From Hyphomonadaceae bacterium UBA7672 (GTDB lineage Bacteria > Pseudomonadota > Alphaproteobacteria > Caulobacterales > Hyphomonadaceae), in contig DLHI01000015.1 in the NCBI GenBank assembly GCA_002483135.1, positions 62,001 through 126,000 of the forward strand: 64,000 nucleotides of DNA. The letters are read 5' to 3'. The translations under genes and the position numbers were made by a program. The notes under the pieces are model-generated. The model made no database searches and had not been told where the DNA came from. It saw nothing but the letters and a program-made list of their open reading frames with translations. Every line of letters starts with the position of its first letter. Position 1 is the first letter of the stretch. Positions 33,228 through 40,635 of this stretch are shown piece by piece.

Positions 33228-34187
33228 ATGTCGATCCCTGAATTCACCCGCTATGCGCGCGAGGCAGCCGCCGCCATCGGCGCGACATTCGAGGATCTGG
33301 ACGGGGGGCGTGGCTATCTCTGGCGCGTCTCGCGCGGGGGCCGAAGCGTGCTTGGCGGCGGCGGAGGCGTGTGCGCCTATCCGATCAACAGCGCTGTCGC
33401 CTACACGATCTCTCGCGACAAGTCTCACACCAAGTCGGTCTTGTCCGCCGCTGGCCTGCCATTCATACCCGGGGGCCTCTTCTTCGCGCATACGCTGCGC
33501 GTGGCGCTGCGCGACCACGGACGCGAAGTCGCCGACGCGGTTGTCTTTGCCGAGCAACTAGGCTTGCCCGTCTTCTGCAAGCCGAATTTCGGGTCGCGCG
33601 GAGACTTCGCCGAGATCATCACTAGCACCGAGCGTTTGCTCGACTACGCCTCGCGCATGGCGCCACATCACGAGAGCTTCCTCGTCGAGCCGCTGATCCG
33701 CGCGCCTGAGCATCGCGTGTTGGTTATGGATGGCCGCGCGATCTTCCATTCCGCCAAGGCGAACCCCGCCGTGATAGGAGATGGACGCACGACCGTCGTT
33801 GATTTGCTGGCCCTGCACGACGCTTCACGGCTGGCCGCAGGCGTTTCGCCCAGCATGGTCGCGGGCCACGCGCCCGACTATGTTCCGGCCGAAGGCGAGC
33901 GCATCGCCCTGCTCGGTCGCCGCAATCTCTCCGCCGCCGGCGGGATTGAGACGGCGAGCGAAGAGGCGCCGCCCAGCCTTGCGGCGCTCGCCGTGTCGGC
34001 TGTGGAGGCGCTCGGCCTCAGAATCGGCGCCGTCGACCTGTTTGACCTTTCCAGCGCGGCCGATTCCACCGATCCTGTAGTCATCGAGGTCAACGGCAAT
34101 CCTGGCCTGCGCACGCTTGAACTTGCAGGCCGAGGCGATCTCATCCACGCAATCTGGACGTCGATGTACGAGGAATGCCTTAGCTGA
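33228..34187 (+). CDS. ATP-grasp ligase, cyanophycin-synthetase/RimK-like
   Basis: 319 aa. The sequence PINSAVAYTISRDKSHTKSVLSAAGLPFIPGG matches the start of the ATP-grasp domain of cyanophycin synthetases and related peptide ligases. Next come GLPVFCKPNFGSRGDF (lysine and glycine-rich loop), FLVEPLIRAPEHRVLVMDGR, and the metal-binding GAVDLFD (267-273) and EVNGNPGL (287-294). It would join a carboxylate to an amine via acyl phosphate. It lacks the N-terminal domain and the Mur-ligase half of cyanophycin synthetase, but the next gene, overlapping by 1 nt, supplies a Mur-ligase fold. Confidence 0.8.
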   Translation: MSIPEFTRYAREAAAAIGATFEDLDGGRGYLWRVSRGGRSVLGGGGGVCAYPINSAVAYTISRDKSHTKSVLSAAGLPFIPGGLFFAHTLRVALRDHGREVADAVVFAEQLGLPVFCKPNFGSRGDFAEIITSTERLLDYASRMAPHHESFLVEPLIRAPEHRVLVMDGRAIFHSAKANPAVIGDGRTTVVDLLALHDASRLAAGVSPSMVAGHAPDYVPAEGERIALLGRRNLSAAGGIETASEEAPPSLAALAVSAVEALGLRIGAVDLFDLSSAADSTDPVVIEVNGNPGLRTLELAGRGDLIHAIWTSMYEECLS

Positions 34188-35497
34188 TGTTCGGTCTGCC
34201 GAAATTCGGAAACGGCATCGGCCTGCACCGCATGGAGCAGTTCATGCAGGCGCACCGGATCGACCGCGCCGCGCTTGCACGCAAGTCAGTTGTCGTAACG
34301 GGCACGAACGGCAAGGGTTCGACAGCGCGCTTCATCACATCGGCCATCGAAGCGGCGGGCCTGCGCGTCGGTTGCTTCACCTCGCCCCACCTGTTCGACG
34401 TGCGCGAGCGCTTCACCATCGGCGCAGACATGATCCCCACTGAAGCCTTCGAGCGCCACAGCGCCACCGTGCTGGCCTTCAACCAGTCGCGCCCCGAAGA
34501 CGACCGTATCGGCGCATTCGAATTCCTGTTCCTCGCCGCACTGCTGTGGTTCCAGGAGGAACGCCCCGACGCCATCGTCTGGGAAGCTGGCATTGGCGGC
34601 CGTTACGATCCCGTGCGCGCGGTGCGCGCCAGCGTCTCTGTGCTGACCTCCATTGAACTCGAGCACACCGAACTGCTCGGCTCGACGGAGGAACTGATCG
34701 CCTACGACAAGATCGACGCCGTGGCGCCGGGCGGATGCGTGGTCCTTTCGCCATCGATCCCCGAGAAGCTGGCGACACGCATCGCCGCCTTCGCCGGCCT
34801 GTCGGGCAAGGCGACCTTGCCCGCGCTGGCCAGCCGCCGTCTCGGCGCCGTCACCAACCATCCCAAAGGCGCACGATTCACCTACGGCTTCACCGCCACG
34901 ACGCCCGAGGCGGATCATCTCGTGAAGCTGAAACTCGCGGGCCGGCACCAGGTCGACAACGCCGTCACGGCGCTGCGTGCTGCGGAGGTCTGGCTCGGCC
35001 TCAAGCCTGAAGAAAATGCCGAACGGCACATCACGATGCTCGGCGCCCTGCGGCAGACGACATGGCCGGGCCGCCTGCAGAAGGTAGCGGAGAGCCCGGA
35101 GCTCTGGATTGATGTCGGCCACACACCCTGCGCGCTCGAAGCCGTGACGCGCACTTTCCAGGAGTTCACGCCTCGCGAAAAGACGCTGGTGGTGTTCGGC
35201 GTCTCCGGCGCCAAGGAAGTTGCTGCAATCTCGCGCACGGTCGCCGCACGCTTCGACCACTTCATACTGACACGCGCCTTCAAGGCCGGGGCGGAGGTGG
35301 CGCAGTTCGATGCAATCTTCCGCGAAGCCGCTGCCGACGTCACGATCGCCGCCGACACCATCGAAGCCGCCCGCCTCGCCCGCGACCGCGCGCATCGCGA
35401 TGGCCTTTCAGTACTCGCCATCGGCGGTCTCTTCCTCGCCGCCGAAGTGCAGCGCGCCTGGGAAGGCGGCGATCCCCGCGAGATCGAATTCCTCTAG
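34187..35497 (+). CDS. FolC/Mur-ligase family protein coupled to the ATP-grasp gene
   Basis: 436 aa; ATG 34187 shares one nucleotide with the TGA of the ATP-grasp gene (TGATG), implying coupled translation. Mur-ligase motifs: P-loop GTNGKGS (39-45), TSPHL (65-69), EAGIGGRYD (133-141, in place of FolC EVGLGGRLD), SIELEHTELLG with Mg-binding His160, Lys175 in the position of the carbamylated lysine, GRHQVDNAVTAL (252-263) and WPGRLQ. The C-terminal DVGHTP replaces the usual DGAHNP. It may be a folylpolyglutamate synthase, but the pairing and altered motifs argue for another acceptor. Confidence 0.8.
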   Translation: MFGLPKFGNGIGLHRMEQFMQAHRIDRAALARKSVVVTGTNGKGSTARFITSAIEAAGLRVGCFTSPHLFDVRERFTIGADMIPTEAFERHSATVLAFNQSRPEDDRIGAFEFLFLAALLWFQEERPDAIVWEAGIGGRYDPVRAVRASVSVLTSIELEHTELLGSTEELIAYDKIDAVAPGGCVVLSPSIPEKLATRIAAFAGLSGKATLPALASRRLGAVTNHPKGARFTYGFTATTPEADHLVKLKLAGRHQVDNAVTALRAAEVWLGLKPEENAERHITMLGALRQTTWPGRLQKVAESPELWIDVGHTPCALEAVTRTFQEFTPREKTLVVFGVSGAKEVAAISRTVAARFDHFILTRAFKAGAEVAQFDAIFREAAADVTIAADTIEAARLARDRAHRDGLSVLAIGGLFLAAEVQRAWEGGDPREIEFL

Positions 35498-35504
35498 CCT
35501 CACC

Positions 35505-36590
35505 CTAGTAGTGATCCGTGTAGGTCCCCACCCGGCAGGTATAGCCCCCAGGCGGCGGCGTTAGCTTGAAGGCCTTCGGATCAGTACCCTTGGGATGCGA
35601 CGCCATCGTCTGCAGCGCCCACAGGTTGAACGCATCGCGGTTCACGGAAGGCCAGCGATGGCCATGTGTGCCTGAACAGGCGACGTGCACCACATTGGGC
35701 AGCGAGCTGAAGTAGTTCGCGCCTGCCTGGGTCGACGGCCGGTAGTCGGCGCAGAAGCCGATGGGTGGGCCGCAATCATAGGTATCCGGCGCGCCGCCCC
35801 ACATGGTGATGACGACCAGCGAGTCGAGTTTCGCCGGCAGCGGATGCGGCCCGATCCGTCCCTGGTGGATTTTCGTGGGCGCCGCGCGTACCGCCTCGAC
35901 CGCGTCCTTGAACGCCAGCGGCGAGCCGTCGTCATTGGTGATGTACCATTCTCCCGACAGCGGCATGCCGCCCGCCCAGAAATCCGAATTGTAGGTGAGC
36001 ACGCGATTGGTCAGCGTGCCGCCGGCGGAGATGCCGCCGAGATAGAGCCGCTTAGCATCAAGCGTATACTTCGTGCCGACGCAGCGCACCATATCCTCGA
36101 GGAATTGCGAGTCGGGGCCTGCGTCCGTTTTCCACTTCTCCCCTCCCGCATTGGCCGCGCGGCCATCATTCCACGGCTTCCAGTTCCAGCCGTTCGAACC
36201 GGGCCCATCGCATTCCTTGAAGCCGATGTCGGGGTTCTGGTCCGCGCACTGGCGCACCGGACCGATCACCATGAAGCCATGCTCGGCCAGCTTCGCATTG
36301 TTGCCCGAACGCTCGACAAACAGGTTGGCGTTGGCGGACTCCACCGTTCCCGACGTCGGCACCCAGACCGGCGCAGGACCAGTCGCGCCCTTCGGAGGCA
36401 CAACGATAAAGGCGCGCAGCATGCCGCCGGACGGGAAGTTGGTGTTGAGGCCGTCCTTGACATCATAGCCATCCGGGCAAGACCAGAAATCGGCCGCCTG
36501 TTCGCCATCCTGTGGCGTACCTACACAGCTGGAGAGCAGCAGCACAACAGCCGCCAGCGCCGCTCCACGCAGTCCGCGTCGTTCCAGCAT
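35505..36590 (-). CDS. Polyhydroxybutyrate-depolymerase-like esterase lipoprotein
   Basis: 361 aa. A lipoprotein signal (LLLSSC) anchors it. The alpha/beta hydrolase nucleophile elbow is GISAG near residue 192, within a long segment WSCPDGYD... that resembles LpqC/PHB-depolymerase esterases. The C-terminal GTHGHRWP supplies a likely catalytic His. It may cut ester polymers or xenobiotic esters outside the inner membrane. A hairpin that could mask its GAGAGG Shine-Dalgarno is visible (36596-36625). It lies just downstream of the patatin gene on the same strand, and convergent with the FolC-like gene by 7 nt. Confidence 0.75.
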   Translation of the reverse strand: MLERRGLRGAALAAVVLLLSSCVGTPQDGEQAADFWSCPDGYDVKDGLNTNFPSGGMLRAFIVVPPKGATGPAPVWVPTSGTVESANANLFVERSGNNAKLAEHGFMVIGPVRQCADQNPDIGFKECDGPGSNGWNWKPWNDGRAANAGGEKWKTDAGPDSQFLEDMVRCVGTKYTLDAKRLYLGGISAGGTLTNRVLTYNSDFWAGGMPLSGEWYITNDDGSPLAFKDAVEAVRAAPTKIHQGRIGPHPLPAKLDSLVVITMWGGAPDTYDCGPPIGFCADYRPSTQAGANYFSSLPNVVHVACSGTHGHRWPSVNRDAFNLWALQTMASHPKGTDPKAFKLTPPPGGYTCRVGTYTDHY

Positions 36591-36595
36591 CTTAC

Positions 36596-36625
36596 CCTCT
36601 CGGCAGTCTTCTTGTCGGAGAGAGG
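36596..36625 (-). promoter_or_regulatory. Possible hairpin masking the esterase ribosome-binding site
   Basis: In minus-strand sense, CCTCTC and GAGAGG can pair; the second element is the Shine-Dalgarno (GAGAGGGTAAG) before ATG 36590. Six base pairs with a loop of about 18 nt is weak, so this is a suggestion only. Confidence 0.3.
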
Positions 36626-36670
36626 ATCAGGCGCACGGCAGGGCTGGGTCAAGCAGCCATTCTGCGACCT

Positions 36671-37765
36671 CTATTCGGCGGCCTTCGCCTTGCGGCGTGG
36701 CGGCTTCAGCTGGCCGCCGTCCAGTGCATCGTCCTCGCCCTGGAACATTTTCCGCACATTGATCGTGGAACGCTGACCGACATGCCGGAAGCTGGTGCGC
36801 AGCCAGATCTCGGCGGCGTCCCGCCCCTTCTCGAACAGCATGTCGATGAAGTCCGGTTCGACATTGAACTTCGAGGATGCGCCAAGTTCCGCGAGCGAGG
36901 CCTCATCGGCGATCGCATGCATCAATATCTTGCGATAATCCGTGCCATCGAGCCGGCCGGCTTCGATGAGGCGCGCCACGAAATCGACAGAGCGCAGGTC
37001 ATGCAGCAACGCAGAGTTGAATGTGATCTCGTTGATGCGATTGATTATGTCCCGCGCCGTCTTGGGCGCCCCCGGCCTACGGATCGGATTGATCTGGACA
37101 AGCACGACATCGTCTGTCTCGCAGTTCTCGAACAGCGGCCAGAGCGCGGGATTTCCCGTGAAGCCACCATCCCAGTAGGGTACGCCATCAATTTCGACCG
37201 CCTGGAACAACCAGGGCAGGCATGCCGACGCCATCACGTGATCAACCGTCATCGCGCGCTTGTCCCACACCTTTGCGCGACCAGTCTCCACATTGGTCGC
37301 CGAGATATAGACCTTCACCTTCGACTTCCGCACGCGATCGAAATCGACGAGCTGGACGACAAGGTCTCTCAGCGGGTTGGCGTTGAAAGGATTGAAGTCG
37401 TACGGACTGGCGACGCGCGTCACGAGATCGAACATCACGAACAGCGGCGAGGTATCCAGATTCCAGCCACCCAGCATCGCCTCAAGGGCGGATCGCCGCA
37501 GCGGGCTGTTTCGCGCCTCGTCCAGCACGCCCGTCCAGAAACGACGAAGGGAAGCGCGTGCTTCCTCGCGATCTCCATCGGCAAAGCCGGCCGCCAGCGC
37601 CACGGCATTCATCGCGCCGGCCGACGCTCCCGTGATCCCCTCGATCTCTACCCGCGGGTCTTCCAGCAGCCGGTCCAGTACACCCCACGAAAACGCACCA
37701 TGCGAGCCGCCGCCCTGGAGGGCGAGGTTGATCAGCTTTGTCTCTGACGTGCGGGCTCGGGCCAT
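36671..37765 (-). CDS. Patatin-like phospholipase
   Basis: 364 aa without a signal peptide. Family motifs: the oxyanion GGGSHG (residues 19-24), the nucleophile GASAG (residues 47-51), and the dyad Asp in DGG (YWDGGFTGNPAL). Also MTVDHVMASACLPWLFQ is typical. Such enzymes release fatty acids from phospholipids with a Ser-Asp dyad. It ends with a lysine/arginine-rich tail. It follows murI by 36 nt on the same strand and so may be expressed with the murI-agu group. Confidence 0.9.
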   Translation of the reverse strand: MARARTSETKLINLALQGGGSHGAFSWGVLDRLLEDPRVEIEGITGASAGAMNAVALAAGFADGDREEARASLRRFWTGVLDEARNSPLRRSALEAMLGGWNLDTSPLFVMFDLVTRVASPYDFNPFNANPLRDLVVQLVDFDRVRKSKVKVYISATNVETGRAKVWDKRAMTVDHVMASACLPWLFQAVEIDGVPYWDGGFTGNPALWPLFENCETDDVVLVQINPIRRPGAPKTARDIINRINEITFNSALLHDLRSVDFVARLIEAGRLDGTDYRKILMHAIADEASLAELGASSKFNVEPDFIDMLFEKGRDAAEIWLRTSFRHVGQRSTINVRKMFQGEDDALDGGQLKPPRRKAKAAE

Positions 37766-37801
37766 GGCGGCGCTCCTGGGGACAAGAGAAGCGCCCCGAC
37801 C

Positions 37802-38587
37802 CTAGACGTCAATGACTTCGATGATGTGATAGCCGAAACGCGCAAAAGCCGGCTGCATCGCGGCCTTGTTGGCCGCCCCGCCCGTTACATAGGCAACCGC
37901 TTCGCCCGTGGAGGCCGTCGGAGTGACGACCCGAACAACTTGCCGCGCCACCGCCTCGCCCGTGTCGATCAGCTTGACGCCCGGCGGACATGCCGCTGCG
38001 ATTGCCTCGCGGATCAGCGGGAAGTGCGTGCAGGCCAGCACGACAATGTCGATGTTCGGCCCGTCCGGCGGATCAAACAGCGGCTTCACCGCGTAGACGA
38101 CCTGTTCCTGATCGATGGGCTGGCCGCGCACGGCGCGCTCCGCAATGTCCACGAGGCCGGCGGAGCCGCGCCGGATCACGGTCTTACCCGCCGCGAACTG
38201 CCGCTCGAGATCGTCGAGATAGGCGCGGCGCACGGTTCCCGGCGTCGCGAGAATGCCGATCACGCCAGTCTTCGTCTGCTCCGCCGCTGGCTTGATCGCG
38301 GGCACCGTGCCGACCACAGGAACCTTCACGCGCGCGCGAATGTCAGCCAGCGACAGCGTCGAGGCCGTATTGCAGGCGATGACCAGCACGTCGGGCTTCG
38401 CCGCATCGACCAGCGTGGCGCAGAGCTGGGGCAGGCGTGCGCGCAGTTCCTCATCCGTCTTCACACCATAGGGAAAAAACCCGGAGTCCGCCGCATAGTC
38501 GACGATCCAGTCCGGCGCCGCCTTGCGCAGGGCGTCTGCGATGGTGAGCCCACCAACGCCCGAGTCGAAGACAAGCGCGCGGGTCAT
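37802..38587 (-). CDS. murI: Glutamate racemase
   Basis: 261 aa, the usual length. It converts L- to D-glutamate for the second residue of the peptidoglycan stem peptide. The two catalytic cysteines are present in ACNTAST and ACTHFPL, with VFDSGVGGLTI at the start. It starts 10 nt after aguB and so is in one transcript with the agmatine-to-putrescine genes. The sequence is complete; a second murI elsewhere cannot be seen. Confidence 0.95.
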   Translation of the reverse strand: MTRALVFDSGVGGLTIADALRKAAPDWIVDYAADSGFFPYGVKTDEELRARLPQLCATLVDAAKPDVLVIACNTASTLSLADIRARVKVPVVGTVPAIKPAAEQTKTGVIGILATPGTVRRAYLDDLERQFAAGKTVIRRGSAGLVDIAERAVRGQPIDQEQVVYAVKPLFDPPDGPNIDIVVLACTHFPLIREAIAAACPPGVKLIDTGEAVARQVVRVVTPTASTGEAVAYVTGGAANKAAMQPAFARFGYHIIEVIDV

Positions 38588-38597
38588 GGCCGGAGGC

Positions 38598-39461
38598 TCA
38601 GCCCTTCTCGCTCAGCGGATTGACCAGCGGGCCGTAAAGGTCCGTCCGACGGTCGCGGAAGAAGCCCCACGCGGCGCGGGCGCGATCAACGACATCCATG
38701 TCGATCGTAGCGACGACAACGCCCTCTTCCTTGCGATCAAGATCGCCGAGAATCTCGCCGGTGTGGTCAGAGATGAAGGACGTGCCGTAGAACAGCTGGC
38801 CGTTCTCGTTGCCCACGCGGTTGGCGGCGGCGACCGGCGTCACGTTGGAAACCGCGTGGCCCAGCATGGCGCGGCGCCAGCGCGCGGCCGTGTCGAGGCT
38901 GTCATCGTGCGGCTCGGAGCCGATGGCGGTGGGATACAGCAGCACGTCAGCACCTTGCAGCACCATGGCGCGGGCACACTCGGGATACCATTGGTCCCAG
39001 CAGATTCCGACGCCGATGCGACCGTGCTTCGTGTCCCAGACGCGGAAGCCCGTATCGCCAGGGCGGAAATAGTACTTCTCCTGATAGCCCGGACCGTCAG
39101 GGATATGCGATTTGCGATAGACGCCCATCAGCGATCCATCGGCGTCGATCATCACGACAGTGTTGAAGTAAGCCGGCCCCGCCTTCTCGAAGATCGACAC
39201 CGGGATAACGACTTTCAGCTCAGCCGCCAGCTTCGCCATCGCTTTCACGGCGGGGCTTTCGCGCCACGGATAGGCGCGGGCGAAATTGCTCTCTTCCTGC
39301 GAGGTGCAGAAGTAATGCCCTTCGAACAGCTCCGACGGCAGGATGACATTGGCGCCTTTCGCGGCAGCCTCGCGCACCAGGTCGCTGATGCGCTTGATGT
39401 TCTGCGCCGCATCGTCGGTTAGCGCCGACTGCAGGACCGCGAGCGTGATCTTGCGCGCCAT
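38598..39461 (-). CDS. aguB: N-carbamoylputrescine amidase
   Basis: 287 aa. Nitrilase-superfamily enzyme that splits N-carbamoylputrescine into putrescine, CO2 and ammonia. The Glu-Lys-Cys triad is visible: LPSELFEGHYFC, YRKSHIPDGPGYQEK and GICWDQWYPE. The long YYFRPGDTGF and SEPHDD segments match AguB closely. It starts 9 nt after aguA, which makes its substrate, and murI follows 10 nt later. Confidence 0.96.
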   Translation of the reverse strand: MARKITLAVLQSALTDDAAQNIKRISDLVREAAAKGANVILPSELFEGHYFCTSQEESNFARAYPWRESPAVKAMAKLAAELKVVIPVSIFEKAGPAYFNTVVMIDADGSLMGVYRKSHIPDGPGYQEKYYFRPGDTGFRVWDTKHGRIGVGICWDQWYPECARAMVLQGADVLLYPTAIGSEPHDDSLDTAARWRRAMLGHAVSNVTPVAAANRVGNENGQLFYGTSFISDHTGEILGDLDRKEEGVVVATIDMDVVDRARAAWGFFRDRRTDLYGPLVNPLSEKG

Positions 39462-39470
39462 GATCGCCTC

Positions 39471-40484
39471 CTATGCCGGCTGTTGCTGGGTGATGCAGTG
39501 GAAGGAACCGCCGCCCGACAGGATATGGCGCGACGGCAGGCCAATGACATTGCGGCCCGGGAAGAATGGCTTCAACGCATCGACAGCGGCCTGCGCAGTC
39601 GGCGTGCCATAGGTCGGCACCACGACGGTGGCGTTGCCGATCAGGAAGTTCATGTGGCTGGCGGGGACGATGTCGCCATCCTCATTCTCGACCCGGCCCG
39701 GCGAAGGAATCCGCACGACCTGCAGCATGCGCCCGCGTGCGTCACGTTGAGTCTTCAGGAAGTCCGCGATCTCGTTCAGGCGCGCGGTGTTCGGATCATC
39801 CGCATCCGCCGGCGCCTGGCATGCAACCACGCCCGGCGCAAGGAAGCGTGCGATGTTGTCGACATGGCCGTCGGTGTGATCGTTGAGCAGACCGCGTTCG
39901 ATCCAGATTACGGCGCGCGCGCCCAGCGCATCGCCCAGAAGGCCGCGTACATCCTCGAACGACATCAGCGGATTGCGGTTGGGGTTGAGCAGGCATTCGC
40001 GCGTGGTGAGGATCGTGCCCTCCCCGTCCCAGTCGATCGCGCCGCCTTCCAGTACACGGTCCCACCGAGTTGCGTCCGCACCCGCCTCGATGGCGACGAA
40101 TGCGCCAACCATGTCGTCGTGCTCAAGGACGTACTTGCCGCCCCAGCCATTGAAGGTGAACAGCGCGCAGCGATCCGCCGAGTAGAAGACCGGGCCGGTG
40201 TCTCGCAGCCAGATGTCGCCGTACTGCGCGTCGATCAGTTCGGCCACTTCGCCGATCGCCTTGTGCGCCGACAGCATGGCGGTGGGGCCATTGACCAGCA
40301 CCTTCATGCGGTCGCCCGGGCGACCGTTTGGCCCTGGCGCGGCCAGAGCCTTCACCATCGCGGCGACCTCGGCCTGCGCGGGAGCGAGATTCTCCAACCA
40401 CAACTCCTCATCCGCTGGCCAGGCGGTCCAGATCGCGCTGTGCGGCGCCCATTCCGCGGGGGGGTGAAGGATCATGTCGCTCAT
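39471..40484 (-). CDS. aguA: Agmatine deiminase
   Basis: 337 aa from ATG 40484 (MSDMILHPPAEW); the longer frame to 40520 adds an implausible leader. It hydrolyses agmatine to N-carbamoylputrescine. Pentein-fold motifs: WLRDTGPVF, EGGAIDWDGEGTILTTRECLLNPNRNP, DGHVDN, and the catalytic cysteine in GGGSFHCITQQ near the C-terminus. It heads the aguA-aguB-murI unit. No arginine decarboxylase that would make agmatine is in the window. Confidence 0.96.
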   Translation of the reverse strand: MSDMILHPPAEWAPHSAIWTAWPADEELWLENLAPAQAEVAAMVKALAAPGPNGRPGDRMKVLVNGPTAMLSAHKAIGEVAELIDAQYGDIWLRDTGPVFYSADRCALFTFNGWGGKYVLEHDDMVGAFVAIEAGADATRWDRVLEGGAIDWDGEGTILTTRECLLNPNRNPLMSFEDVRGLLGDALGARAVIWIERGLLNDHTDGHVDNIARFLAPGVVACQAPADADDPNTARLNEIADFLKTQRDARGRMLQVVRIPSPGRVENEDGDIVPASHMNFLIGNATVVVPTYGTPTAQAAVDALKPFFPGRNVIGLPSRHILSGGGSFHCITQQQPA

Positions 40485-40580
40485 GGGTCTGCGCTCTAGC
40501 ACCTGCACGCCGGGGTACAAGACCCCGACACAAGCGAGCGCATATGGGCCCGTTGCGCCGCAAGAAAAGACCCTGAAATG

Positions 40581-40607
40581 AAAAGAGGCGGTCCGATGGA
40601 CCGCCCC
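40581..40607 (-). terminator. Terminator after the Oar-like TonB receptor
   Basis: Perfect 8-bp stem GGCGGTCC / GGACCGCC with a 3-nt loop. In the minus-strand sense it is followed by TCTTTTC, a good U-tail. It lies about 30 nt past the receptor stop. Confidence 0.85.
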
Positions 40608-40635
40608 TTCACACTCAGACGCTACTCGACAGAGA

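Noticed and set aside
31229..33247. Minus-strand frame of about 670 codons opposite M13 copy 2
   Set aside because: Shadow of the metallopeptidase gene; no recognisable fold.
35685..37747. Two plus-strand frames opposite the esterase and patatin genes
   Set aside because: Shadows without domains; both true genes are clear on the minus strand.
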